Assembly: GCA_905207705.1 (NCBI GenBank)
Contig: CAJLMA010000014.1
Span: forward strand, 1 to 45,901
Length of the DNA stretch: 45,901 bases
From: an uncultured Prevotellaceae bacterium
GTDB lineage: Bacteria; Bacteroidota; Bacteroidia; Bacteroidales; Muribaculaceae
Direction: 5' to 3'
Shown: positions 27,538 through 36,097 of the stretch, piece by piece
How the letters are laid out: the number at the start of each line of letters is the position of its first letter
Numbering within the stretch: the first letter of the stretch is position 1
Notes under the pieces: generated by a model
Seen by the model: the letters and a program-made list of their open reading frames with translations, nothing else
Told to the model about the DNA's origin: nothing
Databases searched by the model: none
Position numbers and translations under genes: made by a program

Positions 27538-28491
27538 ATGGGAAATAGCACTATAAAAATAGTCAGATATTCGCCCGACATGGCTCCGGATTGGGACAGA
27601 TTCGTGGCAAACACAAAAAATGCCACTTTCCTGCACATGCGTGGCTACATGGATTATCACAGCGACCGTTTCCACGACTATTCGCTCGTTGCACTAAAAA
27701 ACGATAAAATAATCGGCGTGCTCCCGGCCAATCGTGATGGCGACACCCTGTTTTCCCACAAAGGTCTCACATATGGCAGCTGGCTGGTGCCTGTAAAACA
27801 TTTCGACATAATGACTATGTTGTCAATATGGCAAGAAATGACCATCTTATTGAAATCTGACGGAATAAACAGGCTCATTTACAAACCGGTACCATACATA
27901 TACCACAGCTACCCTGCACAAGAAGATTTGTATACCATATTCAGGCATGAAGGGAAATTAATCGAGTCAAACATCTCATCGACTATCCCGATTAAAAATG
28001 CCTTGAGATTTGATGAAAATGCCCGCAGGGCCATCAAGGCAGCCAAGGCATCAGGTGTCACTGTGACCGAATCTGACGACTTCGAATCATTCTGGTACAT
28101 ACTGGCCGACCTGCTTCAATCGAAATACATGACAAAGCCCGTACATGACATCGACGAAATAAAACTGCTCGCATCGCGATTCCCTGAGAACATAAAACTG
28201 TATGCGGCCATGCTTGGCGAGCAAATGCTCGGCGGCACTGTCCTATACTATTCACGACATGTCATTCATGCTCAATACATTGCAGCCTCTTATGAAGGGA
28301 AAAAGAAAAAAATTCTGCCTCTCGTATTCGAACACATCATAAGCCACATCGACAATGACGACATTGACTATTTTGACTTTGGAATATCAAACGAGCAAGG
28401 AGGGAAGTTCCTTAACGAAGGACTTGTGATGCAAAAGGACGGCATGGGCGGAAGAGGCGTAGTTTACAACACCTACTCTATCGAAATCTGA
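27538..28491 (+). CDS. FemAB/GNAT-like acyltransferase
   Basis: A 317-residue protein with two GNAT-like halves. The N-terminal half has FVANTKNATFLHMRGYMDYHSDRFHDYS and the C-terminal half has MLGGTVLYYSRHVIHAQYIA and DYFDFGISNEQGGKFLNEG. This resembles FemAB/BioF2-like transferases used on cell-wall peptides or sugars. It is directly upstream of a flippase gene, sharing TGATG, which hints at modification of a polysaccharide precursor. The acyl or aminoacyl donor cannot be told from sequence. Confidence 0.75.
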   Translation: MGNSTIKIVRYSPDMAPDWDRFVANTKNATFLHMRGYMDYHSDRFHDYSLVALKNDKIIGVLPANRDGDTLFSHKGLTYGSWLVPVKHFDIMTMLSIWQEMTILLKSDGINRLIYKPVPYIYHSYPAQEDLYTIFRHEGKLIESNISSTIPIKNALRFDENARRAIKAAKASGVTVTESDDFESFWYILADLLQSKYMTKPVHDIDEIKLLASRFPENIKLYAAMLGEQMLGGTVLYYSRHVIHAQYIAASYEGKKKKILPLVFEHIISHIDNDDIDYFDFGISNEQGGKFLNEGLVMQKDGMGGRGVVYNTYSIEI

Positions 28492-29933
28492 TGGCCAACG
28501 ACAAGAATGCAATATCAAAAGGCGTGCTTCGCGCCATGAGCCTGTTTGGCGGAGTACAGGTAATGTCGATAATCTGTTCAATCATACGCACCAAACTTGT
28601 CGCCATTTGGATTGGTCCAGCCGGTATCGGGCTATTTGGCCTGTACAATACGGCCATTGATATGATAAACAACATTGCCAACCTTGGAATACGCAGCAGC
28701 AGCATACGTGACATTTCCATTGCCAACGACAAAGGTTCAAGAACACACATAGCCGAGGTTATTGCTGTTGTAAGGCGTTGGACGTGGGCGCTCGGGATAA
28801 TCGCAGCTTTCATCACCCTCGTTGCTTCTCCGCTTTTGAGCTTGTGGACATTCGGCGACAGGGAGCACTCCATAGGGTTCATGGTGTTATCAACGGCAAT
28901 CATGTTTGCCTCAGTCGTAAACTGCGAGCAATCGATTCTACAAGGCACCGGCAAATTAAAACGTCTTGCCGAGACAAGCCTTTGGGGAACTGTCACGGGA
29001 TTGGCCGTCTCTATCCCGCTATTCTATTTCTTACGCGAGGACAGCATAATACCGTCGATTTTGGCCTATTCTGCCGCAACGGCATTTTTTGCATGGAAAT
29101 TAAGAAACAAAGACTACGCCGGCATGAAAGTCTCCTTGCCTGCACGAGAAGTCATGAAGCGTGGAGCAGGATTCGTGAAACTCGGTTTCTTCATGACCGT
29201 TAGCAGCTTCCTGTCCCTTTTATCTTCATTTTTGTTCATAACATATCTTAATCACACTTCAGGCACTGAAACAGTCGGATACTACCAGGCCGGATACACA
29301 CTCGTCAACCGCTACGCTGCAATCATATTCTCGGCCATAGGAATGGAATATTACCCACGCCTGTCGCGTGTGGCTCACAGTCGCCTCAAAACGCAACTAT
29401 TCGTCAGTCAGGAAATAAACATCACATTGTCTATCCTCGCTCCGGTAATCGCTTTGTTCTTGCTCTTCCGTGAGCTAATAATAAGCCTGCTATACTCCCC
29501 TGCATTCCACGCGATTATTCCTTACATTTCGCTTGCCAGCATAGGCATAGTATTCCAAAGCGTGTCTTGGTGCATGGCATTCGTGATGATCGCCAAGGGA
29601 AAAGGCAAGTTTTTTCTTGCAACCGAAAGCATAAGTGCCGCCGCAGGAATCTTGCTCAATATCACATTCTACCATTTCGGCGGGCTTCAAGGCCTCGGAC
29701 TGTCTTACATTGTGTGGTACATCCTCTACACCATCACTGTCGGAATAGTGTATGCACGGCTATTCAAGCTCTCATTGCACAAAACGGCAATAATATCGAC
29801 CGTCTACGCAATAATCGTTGCATCGGCAGCTTTTGCCGGAATGGAAACAGGTCTCCAGTACATAACTGTAATTACAGTAACCGCCGCGACATCATTCGGA
29901 ATTTTCAATCTTAAACGCATGACACGTCAATGA
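28491..29933 (+). CDS. Polysaccharide flippase (Wzx-like, MOP superfamily)
   Basis: A 480-residue integral membrane protein with about 12-14 predicted helices. It opens with a MATE-like segment (GVLRAMSLFGGVQVMSIICSIIRTKLVAIWIGPAGIGLFGLYN), which is characteristic of O-antigen translocases moving lipid-linked glycans across the inner membrane. Its ATG shares a base with the stop of the transferase gene (TGATG), so the two are probably translated together. No polymerase or glycosyltransferase genes are adjacent. Confidence 0.85.
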   Translation: MANDKNAISKGVLRAMSLFGGVQVMSIICSIIRTKLVAIWIGPAGIGLFGLYNTAIDMINNIANLGIRSSSIRDISIANDKGSRTHIAEVIAVVRRWTWALGIIAAFITLVASPLLSLWTFGDREHSIGFMVLSTAIMFASVVNCEQSILQGTGKLKRLAETSLWGTVTGLAVSIPLFYFLREDSIIPSILAYSAATAFFAWKLRNKDYAGMKVSLPAREVMKRGAGFVKLGFFMTVSSFLSLLSSFLFITYLNHTSGTETVGYYQAGYTLVNRYAAIIFSAIGMEYYPRLSRVAHSRLKTQLFVSQEINITLSILAPVIALFLLFRELIISLLYSPAFHAIIPYISLASIGIVFQSVSWCMAFVMIAKGKGKFFLATESISAAAGILLNITFYHFGGLQGLGLSYIVWYILYTITVGIVYARLFKLSLHKTAIISTVYAIIVASAAFAGMETGLQYITVITVTAATSFGIFNLKRMTRQ

Positions 29934-29980
29934 CTAAAATTTATTGTGATACCTAAATTAGGATTAAATATTATATAAAA

Positions 29981-30012
29981 TTTGTTGTTCCAGAAAAATG
30001 TTTCTATCTTTG
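29981..30012 (+). promoter_or_regulatory. Promoter of greA
   Basis: TTTG at 29981-29984, a 20-base spacer and TATCTTTG at 30005-30012 form a full Bacteroidota promoter. The start near 30019 leaves a leader of ~90 bases. Confidence 0.8.
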
Positions 30013-30043
30013 TGACAAAGATTTACAATTAAAACCTAAAAGG

Positions 30044-30082
30044 GGGTCTCTGCCGATGCAAGTGGAGATTCTTTTATTTTTT
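30044..30082 (+). terminator. Terminator-like hairpin in the greA leader (possible attenuator)
   Basis: GGGTCTCT (30044-30051) pairs with GGAGATTC (30064-30071) including three G-U pairs. A 12-base loop separates the arms and CTTTTATTTTTT follows (30071-30082). This is an intrinsic-terminator shape between the greA promoter and the greA ATG. Stopping here would release a small RNA of ~60-65 bases. Confidence 0.55.
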
Positions 30083-30107
30083 ACTAACATTCTAAATATT
30101 TTTTACC

Positions 30108-30578
30108 ATGGCTATCAGCTACATGACAAAAGAAGGATACAAAAAGAAAATGGAAGAGATCGCTTACTTGGAAAATGTTAAGCGTCCTGAAATTTCCCGT
30201 GCTATCGCTGAAGCTCGCGACAAAGGTGACCTTTCTGAAAATGCCGAATATGATGCAGCAAAAGAAGCTCAAGGTATGCTTGAAATGAAAATATCTCAAC
30301 TCAAAGACCTTGTTGCAAATGCCCGAATCATTGATGAAAGCAAATTAAACACCGACGAAGTCCAGCTCTTGAATACCGTTACCATCAAAAACATAAAGAC
30401 AGGAGCGACATTAAAATACACAATCGTTGCCGATAGCGAAGCCAACTTGAAACAAATGAAAATAGCTTCAAGCACCCCTATCGCAAAGGGATTGATGGGG
30501 CACAAAGTAGGTGACACCGTAGACATCAAAGTCCCGTCGGGAGTTATGTCGTTTGAAATTATCAAAATCGAAATTTGA
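30108..30578 (+). CDS. greA: Transcript cleavage factor GreA
   Basis: A 156-residue GreA, which rescues backtracked RNA polymerase by stimulating transcript cleavage. The N-terminal coiled coil (~1-75) carries the acidic tip GDLSENAEYDAAKEAQG. The C-terminal FKBP-like domain has NTVTIKNIKTG, PIAKGLMGHKVGD and the final FEIIKIEI. Its codon use is more like highly expressed genes than its neighbours. It is followed after 19 bases by the HIT gene, probably in one transcript. Confidence 0.94.
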   Translation: MAISYMTKEGYKKKMEEIAYLENVKRPEISRAIAEARDKGDLSENAEYDAAKEAQGMLEMKISQLKDLVANARIIDESKLNTDEVQLLNTVTIKNIKTGATLKYTIVADSEANLKQMKIASSTPIAKGLMGHKVGDTVDIKVPSGVMSFEIIKIEI

Positions 30579-30597
30579 CGCAAAAAACAATCATAAA

Positions 30598-31005
30598 ATG
30601 GCTTCAATTTTCAGCAAAATCATCGCAGGCGAAATTCCATGCTATAAAGTAGCCGAAACCGAGAAGTACTTTGCATTTCTCGACATAAATCCTGTTCAGC
30701 CGGGTCACACTCTAATCGTGCCTAAACACGAGATCGATTACTTGTTTGAAATGGACGAAGAAGAATATGCCGGGCTCACTACATTTGCACGCCGTGTGGC
30801 AAGGTGCATGAAGCGTGTCATCGATTGCAGAAAAATAGGTGTTGCCGTGTTAGGACTTGAAGTACCGCACGCACACATTCACCTCATCCCAATCACTCAT
30901 GAAGGAGACATGGACTTTGCACACAAACTGACACTGCCGGCCGATGAAATGGCAGCCATAGCAAAGAAGATAGCCGATGAATATGACCGCACAAAAGGTG
31001 AATGA
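30598..31005 (+). CDS. HIT family (histidine triad) nucleotide-binding protein
   Basis: A 135-residue HIT protein, starting at MASIFSKIIAGEIPCYK. The catalytic triad H91-A-H93-I-H95 lies in PHAHIHLIPI. Hint-type members hydrolyse nucleoside phosphoramidates or bind adenosine nucleotides. The frame is open upstream, but the conserved N-terminus marks 30598 as the start. It ends before a strong terminator. Confidence 0.92.
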   Translation: MASIFSKIIAGEIPCYKVAETEKYFAFLDINPVQPGHTLIVPKHEIDYLFEMDEEEYAGLTTFARRVARCMKRVIDCRKIGVAVLGLEVPHAHIHLIPITHEGDMDFAHKLTLPADEMAAIAKKIADEYDRTKGE

Positions 31006-31038
31006 CAACGCGCCTTGCATGTATTGAAAAAGACTTTA

Positions 31039-31080
31039 GAGGATGTATCCCACACACATGGGTGGATACATCCTCTTTTT
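31039..31080 (+). terminator. Strong intrinsic terminator after greA-HIT
   Basis: GAGGATGTATCC (31039-31050) pairs perfectly with GGATACATCCTC (31064-31075), followed by TTTTT. Confidence 0.9.
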
Positions 31081-31307
31081 GTCGGGTGACGCTTTGTTCA
31101 TATAGCCGTCTTAACGTAGCGCGCCCACAAGATTATAGCATTGAACAAATTCCAAGTATCAACATAGCCTGTTTTTAAACGCACTCTTTCACATCTCTAC
31201 AGGTTGTTAAAACACATTTTTACACGCAACATTTCTTCATGAAATCCTCGAAAAGCACAAAAAAACGCACAAAAAACATGTTTTAAAGCAAAAAAATGCC
31301 CTAAAAT
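31081..31307. other. Gene-free stretch before tRNA-Lys
   Basis: About 230 AT-rich bases with A-runs and no supported reading frame. Only the tRNA promoter at its right side (31308 onward) was recognised. Confidence 0.5.
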
Positions 31308-31338
31308 TTTGCACATTCAAAAAAAAGCCCTACCTTTG
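31308..31338 (+). promoter_or_regulatory. Promoter of tRNA-Lys
   Basis: TTTG at 31308-31311, a 19-base spacer and TACCTTTG at 31331-31338; the start falls ~9 bases before the mature tRNA. Confidence 0.78.
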
Positions 31339-31353
31339 CATCGCTTTTAAGGA

Positions 31354-31429
31354 GATTCGCTAGCTCAGCTGGTAGAGCACATCCCTTTTAAGGATGGGGT
31401 CTTGGGTTCGAGCCCCAAGCGGATCACCA
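31354..31429 (+). tRNA. tRNA-Lys (anticodon TTT)
   Basis: The acceptor arm GATTCGC pairs with GCGGATC. The D arm has AGCTCAGCTGGTAGAGC, the anticodon loop is CTTTTAA (anticodon TTT, lysine), and the T arm is TTGGG-TTCGAGC-CCCAA. The discriminator A and an encoded CCA end the 76-base gene. All four stems pair well. Confidence 0.96.
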
Positions 31430-31445
31430 AAAATAATCAAGGAGC

Positions 31446-31477
31446 ATCCCTGACAGCGCTGCTGCCAGGGATTTTTT
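31446..31477 (+). terminator. Terminator of tRNA-Lys
   Basis: ATCCCTG (31446-31452) pairs with CAGGGAT (31466-31472) and runs into TTTTTT, starting 16 bases after the tRNA. Confidence 0.82.
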
Positions 31478-31792
31478 GTTTCCTGCTCCCTGCGTACCCA
31501 CGATATCGGGTCAGCGGATATTCCCTGTTGGTACAAGGCAATGTCGAGGCATATCTACTTAGGCAACACTTCCACTTGAACCGTCCTTGCCGATCTAAAG
31601 CCGACCAGAGTTTTTTGAAAACCACCACTAAAAATACTCAAATCCTTGTCAAACTCGCCAATAATACAGAATAATTACATAAATTTGTTTTTGACAATCT
31701 TTCGTGCATTTGAATTATAAAGAACATTCATAATATCATAAAAACTATCTAAAATGAAAATAATTACAACTTTAAATCAGATTACATATTCT
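31478..31792. other. Gene-free stretch between tRNA-Lys and the Sel1 gene
   Basis: No supported gene. The first ~140 bases have mixed composition and may be decayed coding sequence; short frames on both strands show no recognisable family. The rest is AT-rich leader of the Sel1-repeat gene, with a possible -7 box TAAATTTG at 31680-31687 but no -33 box. Confidence 0.4.
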
Positions 31793-33121
31793 ATGAACAG
31801 AACATTAAAAATATTCTTAGTCTTTGCCATAGCAATAATAATAACATGTAATAGAAGCAATGCACAATATACATTCTATTATGACATATATAAGCACTGG
31901 TCTCAAGAACTTGAAACGTTAGCAGCAAAAGGTAATGACGCAATGGCTATAGTTTCTTTGGGAAGTTGTTATGACCGCGCCGATGGCGTAGCTCGCAATA
32001 CAAGCAAAGCATTTGTTCTTTTTAAAAAAGCTGCCAATTTGGGAGATATTTTAGCACTTTACAATTTAGGATTTTATTACTACAAAGGAATTGCAACCAA
32101 AATAGATTATGCTGAGGCAGAAAAAAATTTCTTGAAAGCAATAGAAAAACAGTCGGATTTTATGCCAGCCTACCAATGTCTTGCACACATATATGAGAAT
32201 GGCGGTTATGGCATAAACATTAATTATAGCAAGGCATTTCAAATGTATTCCAAGGCCAGTGAACTTGGTGACCCAATTTCTACATTTAACATAGGATCGT
32301 ACTATAAACGAGGATTGGTAACCGGAAAACCTGATTTTGTAAAATCGTTAGAATATTTTTTCAAAGTCAAGGAATATTGGGAAGCAAATATCAAACCTGC
32401 TGGCTTGGTCACTCATCAAATTGCTAATTGTTATTTAAATGGGGATAAAATTGATTTAGAAAAGGCTATATCATACTCTAATGAAGCCATAGACCTAGGA
32501 TATTTTGAGTCATATCTGAATCTTGCAACTGCTTATAATTTAAAAGGTGATTTTAAGAAAAGTTATCAAGCTCTACTTTCCGGATATGAAAAAGGCATTA
32601 TGTCTGTATGCAACAATCTTGGTGACGCATATTATAACGGGATAGGTACTGACCAATCTTATGAGAAAGCCTATGATATATTTAAGAAGGGGGCTGAAAC
32701 TAATCCTATATGTAAGTTCAGACAATCTGAAATGCTTCGTAAAGGCAAGGGCGTTGCCAAAAACTATGAAATGGCTTATAAATTATTGGAAGAATGCGCA
32801 GCTTCTGGTTGTGGAATAGCTCAATACCGTTTAGGCTGCGATTTATACGAAGGGACATTGGTTCATCAAAACTATGCTCGAGCTGTGGAATTATTTAAGC
32901 AAGCTCTTCATGGGGAATATATGATTAATGATGAAATAAAAAGTGATATATGTCGTAGATTAGCTATATGTTATCGCTTTGGGAAAGGTGTGGAAGTGAA
33001 TGGAAAGCAAGCTAACGAATACAATCGTATGTCCGCAACATTTGGAAAAAGTAATGCCGCAAAACACGACGACAACTATCAAAAGAATTCTTACATAACA
33101 CATAAAAACAAAAAAGATTAA
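31793..33121 (+). CDS. Exported Sel1-like repeat protein
   Basis: Translation probably starts at ATG 31793, giving a signal peptide (MNRTLKIFLVFAIAIIITC) and ~442 residues; an in-frame ATG at 31754 adds 13 residues before it. About nine to ten Sel1 (SLR) units cover the body, such as AMAIVSLGSCYDRADGVARN, KAFVLFKKAANLGDILALY and NNLGDAYYNGIGTDQSYEKA. SLR proteins are scaffolds or adaptors. It is markedly more AT-rich than the flanking core genes and lies next to tRNA-Lys, suggesting foreign origin. Confidence 0.82.
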   Translation: MNRTLKIFLVFAIAIIITCNRSNAQYTFYYDIYKHWSQELETLAAKGNDAMAIVSLGSCYDRADGVARNTSKAFVLFKKAANLGDILALYNLGFYYYKGIATKIDYAEAEKNFLKAIEKQSDFMPAYQCLAHIYENGGYGININYSKAFQMYSKASELGDPISTFNIGSYYKRGLVTGKPDFVKSLEYFFKVKEYWEANIKPAGLVTHQIANCYLNGDKIDLEKAISYSNEAIDLGYFESYLNLATAYNLKGDFKKSYQALLSGYEKGIMSVCNNLGDAYYNGIGTDQSYEKAYDIFKKGAETNPICKFRQSEMLRKGKGVAKNYEMAYKLLEECAASGCGIAQYRLGCDLYEGTLVHQNYARAVELFKQALHGEYMINDEIKSDICRRLAICYRFGKGVEVNGKQANEYNRMSATFGKSNAAKHDDNYQKNSYITHKNKKD

Positions 33122-33372
33122 ATAATCCCAATAATTGCACTACGTTTCCTCAAATTACAAAAAAATACAATTTCGCAATTTTTAAGTGGCATTAGAAACT
33201 TATCTGATACCATTTCAAAACATTAACAACATACGCCAAAAAGTCTCCCATCCAGTCAATGTGAACCTGTGATCATATCTACTGATGGAATCGGCAAGCG
33301 GATTCAGATACAGACGAGTACCATGCTGTTGGCTTCATTAATCACCATGTTGTCAAACGATGACAGATTATT
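33121..33372. repeat. Direct repeat copy A (recombinase 3' end plus flank)
   Basis: This ~250-base block aligns without net gaps to copy B at 34501-34752, at a constant offset of 1380 bases. Similarity is modest in the non-coding part (shared AAAAATACAATTTC, GATACC, CCAAAAAG). It is high where the repeat holds the recombinase C-terminus (CATGCTGTTGGC, ATCACCATGTTGTC). It begins at the stop codon of the Sel1 gene. Confidence 0.75.
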
Positions 33373-33374
33373 CA
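33318..33374 (-). pseudogene. Truncated tyrosine-recombinase C-terminus
   Basis: Reading the minus strand from an ATG at 33374 gives MNNLSSFDNMVINEANSM followed by VLVCI and a stop. The intact recombinase at 34684-35748 ends LSSFDNMVINEANSM then ILACI. Only ~20 codons remain; upstream of them the sequence is unrelated. It is a remnant of a second recombinase copy or a duplicated recombination-site segment. Confidence 0.75.
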
Positions 33375-33512
33375 TTTAGCCGAAAAATAACTTTAATTCC
33401 TTTACGAAGCGGTTGTAATTAATATATTGATTCGATGCACCCATCATTTATCGAAATCATATAAAGACAATATACAACACCTACGTTGCATTAACGCATA
33501 TCAATTTGCCGA
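33375..33512. other. Gene-free spacer downstream of the hydrolase
   Basis: AT-rich, no gene and no clear terminator seen. It separates the recombinase remnant from the hydrolase stop codon. Confidence 0.4.
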
Positions 33513-34496
33513 TTACAAATTGGCTTTGATGTACTCTTCCAATGAATATTTAGGCGCAGGTATCTCCATGCCTTTTGTCTGTTCCTTTATGTGACGGATG
33601 CACATCGGACTCTCATCATTCAGACGTGAAAGGAATGCCAGAATTTCCCATAAGTTCTCGCGCATGGGACGCTCGGCCATTTCATGTTCGGCTTGATTCA
33701 CCGAATAAAACACATGCGGAAGATTCTCACGGTCAAGAGTCTGGCAAATAGAATAAGAACCCCAGAGGCCCACACCATCAAACACAGCTTTATCGTATGG
33801 AACAATCCTATCGGCATCGCCATGAAACAACAAGATAGGGCAAGGCGCTTGCTCCCATTCAGGTTGTCCGGCTGAGGCTATGGCACCGGCAAATGAAATG
33901 ATACCCGCATATCGAAAATCATCGGGCAACAGTTTTCGCACAGGATTGTCTGGCTGGCAAAGCGAGTATTCGGCTTGAAGGACAGTGACAGCTCCGGCAC
34001 TTGAGCCACAAGCTACGATCCTGTCAGGAGCTATATGCCATGACTCACTGTGTTCTAACACGAAGCGAGTAGCCCTGCAGAAATCTACCGTGGCTGTTGC
34101 AATAGCTTCTTGAAGAAGCGAGACAAAAGTCTCGGCACTACCAATCTGCTCAGGAACCAGCGAAGCCAACGTTGTCCTGTAATCGGTCGAAACAACCGTA
34201 TAGCCATGCTTCACCAATTTATGGAAAAAGTCGACATAAGACGGAGTGGCACGATCCCCTCCCTTGAATCCGCCACCGAATGCAAAAAGGACTACAGGAC
34301 GAGGCTCACCGCCCTCCGGCGCAACGTCGCTATACTTATCCATGCGCAGCGTGTCGCCATCTTCAATTGCAAAAACAAATGTTTCCTTATTTACCTCTCC
34401 TGTTACTGCTGACATTACAGAACCAATGCCGCAAAACATGACAGCTACTGTCAAAAGAATCCTTATACCATACATAAACACAAGGAAATTAAGCAT
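33513..34496 (-). CDS. Exported alpha/beta hydrolase (carboxylesterase-like)
   Basis: About 327 residues from ATG 34496 (MLNFLVFMYGIRIL). A TTG two codons upstream is a poorer start; a later ATG at 34475 is also possible. A signal sequence precedes an alpha/beta hydrolase with the oxyanion region FGGGFKGGDRA, nucleophile GSSAG (in IVACGSSAGAVTV), acid in ILLFHGDADRIVPY and a catalytic His in NQAEHEMAE. The family hydrolyses esters, often acyl or acetyl groups on sugars; substrate unknown. It lies between two direct repeats and points the same way as the recombinase. Confidence 0.85.
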   Translation of the reverse strand: MLNFLVFMYGIRILLTVAVMFCGIGSVMSAVTGEVNKETFVFAIEDGDTLRMDKYSDVAPEGGEPRPVVLFAFGGGFKGGDRATPSYVDFFHKLVKHGYTVVSTDYRTTLASLVPEQIGSAETFVSLLQEAIATATVDFCRATRFVLEHSESWHIAPDRIVACGSSAGAVTVLQAEYSLCQPDNPVRKLLPDDFRYAGIISFAGAIASAGQPEWEQAPCPILLFHGDADRIVPYDKAVFDGVGLWGSYSICQTLDRENLPHVFYSVNQAEHEMAERPMRENLWEILAFLSRLNDESPMCIRHIKEQTKGMEIPAPKYSLEEYIKANL

Positions 34497-34500
34497 TTTC

Positions 34501-34752
34501 AATAATTAGCACTAAGTTACCTCAAATTTCAGAAAAATACAATTTCTCAACTTCTAAGGGGCATCAGAATTTTCATCCGATACCCCGTCAAAGATTGATT
34601 ACACATGCCAAAAAGGATATCTGGGTTTACACCCTCCAATGTTGGCCTGCAACTACATCGCTCCCGACAGCCATGATGGGAATTCATATACAGGCAAGAA
34701 TCATGCTGTTGGCCTCGTTTATCACCATGTTGTCGAACGACGACAGATAAAT
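34501..34752. repeat. Direct repeat copy B (intact recombinase 3' end plus flank)
   Basis: Counterpart of copy A at 33121-33372 at an offset of 1380. Its left edge is 5 bases outside the hydrolase start codon, and its right part is the real C-terminus of the recombinase gene. The two copies bracket the hydrolase. Confidence 0.75.
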
Positions 34753-35748
34753 CTGGGTCGTCGACTCAGAGTCATGCCCCATGCCTTCGCTGATTACCGA
34801 CACCGGGACATTCTTGCTTTTGGCAATGCTCGCCCATAAATGCCGAGCAACGTACATCGTCAACGAAACCGACAATCCGAGCCGCTGCCCTATCAGCTTC
34901 AAATTCCGGTTTATGTTGTGTGCGGCATATATATACTGCTTGCGCTCATCCGTATGTATGCTTTTTATTATCGGAAGCAAGTATACCGATGCTTCCCTAC
35001 TGTATTTCTTGACGATAGCCTGCATGCACTGTTCCCACTTGATTGTCAACTGCTGCCCCGTCTTGTGCCTTCGGTAAGACAGCATCCCATTTACGAGATT
35101 GGATTTCTTTAAAAACGCCATGTCGATAAACGACATTCCACGAGTATAAAACGACAGCAGGAACATATCACGAGCAAAGTCCATGCGTGGCTTAGCCGAC
35201 AAGTCAAGGCTCTTTATGCTCCTTATTTCATTCAACGACACAGCCCTTTTCTCAGTCTTATCGACCCCTGTGTAGACATGCCTGAACGGATATTGTTGCA
35301 CTACCAACTTTCGCTCGACGGCTCTGTTATAAACAGCCCTAAGAATGCGCATGTAAAACGAACTGCTGTTCTTTACTAGTCCTTTCGTATGAATCAAATA
35401 AGCCTCATACATAAGCATCAAGTCAGAATTAATATCGCTGCACGACAAGTCCTTCCCTTTTCGAAAACGCATGAAACTTTTCAATGTGGCCTCGTACGTC
35501 TCGGCCGTTCGATAGCGACCCATGCCTTTCAATTGATTTATCGCGCCTTGCATGAACTTGCAGAACGACATGCCGCCATCTTCACGCACTTGTGCCTCAT
35601 TCTCGTCAAGCCCCATATAAAATACACAATTGCGTTCCAAGTAGCTCACAAGCATCTCCAACCGCCTTATGTCAGCCTTTATGTGCTTATCAACAAAATT
35701 AATTGCATTCTCCAACGTTGTCTCTTGTCTTTTCCTGTTCTTTTTCAT
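34684..35748 (-). CDS. Tyrosine-type site-specific recombinase
   Basis: A 354-residue phage-integrase family enzyme. The N-terminal SAM-like core-binding domain (~75-170) is followed by the catalytic domain. Arg I is in FYTRGMSFIDMAFLK; the box II segment is TMYVARHLWAS, keeping Arg but with Tyr in place of the usual HxxR histidine. GHDSESTTQIYLSS holds the box II histidine/tryptophan position and the nucleophilic Tyr. Bacteroidales use such enzymes both as integrases and as DNA invertases. Its 3' end is duplicated 1380 bases away. Intact length suggests it could still be active. Confidence 0.88.
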   Translation of the reverse strand: MKKNRKRQETTLENAINFVDKHIKADIRRLEMLVSYLERNCVFYMGLDENEAQVREDGGMSFCKFMQGAINQLKGMGRYRTAETYEATLKSFMRFRKGKDLSCSDINSDLMLMYEAYLIHTKGLVKNSSSFYMRILRAVYNRAVERKLVVQQYPFRHVYTGVDKTEKRAVSLNEIRSIKSLDLSAKPRMDFARDMFLLSFYTRGMSFIDMAFLKKSNLVNGMLSYRRHKTGQQLTIKWEQCMQAIVKKYSREASVYLLPIIKSIHTDERKQYIYAAHNINRNLKLIGQRLGLSVSLTMYVARHLWASIAKSKNVPVSVISEGMGHDSESTTQIYLSSFDNMVINEANSMILACI

Positions 35749-36097
35749 CTCGATGATTTTTAATTATAATTGAATACATTATGCTGTAATTAAACCGCTT
35801 ATGCATGCATTTTAATATGGCGGCCAACCATGAAGGACAACGTTGCCGAAGTTTCTTCGGGCTTATAATATCACAAGATACTCTAATCGCGATGAAATTC
35901 TGAAAATATTTTGATCGGAATCCATTTTTAAGACATGAAAGACGTTCAAATCATGAATAAAAGAGCTTTAATTTCTCATTGCACAAAATTTTTATGGAAA
36001 ATTTCAAAACAGTTTCTTAATTTTACAAGAAATATATTCCTGCGACTACTGCACGGGGATTCATTGGCACATTACCTATTATAACTAACATCAATTC
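35749..36097. other. Gene-free stretch between recombinase and pncB
   Basis: About 350 AT-rich bases. A small hairpin (CCGAAG/CTTCGG) lies at ~35849-35863. No full promoter consensus was found for either divergent gene; the nearest match upstream of pncB is TATTTTG near 35905. No repeats of the tRNA-Lys end were found here. Confidence 0.4.

Noticed and set aside
31402..31674. 90-codon frame starting inside tRNA-Lys
   Set aside because: It begins in the tRNA and runs through its terminator; no homology is visible.
35749..36097. Possible right attachment site repeating the tRNA-Lys 3' end
   Set aside because: No copy of the tRNA 3' segment was found; the best match in the patch is only 8 bases (AAGCGGAT near 33297).
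34684..36097. Phase-variable promoter next to the recombinase
   Set aside because: No pair of inverted repeats flanking a promoter was seen near the recombinase; only direct repeats were found.
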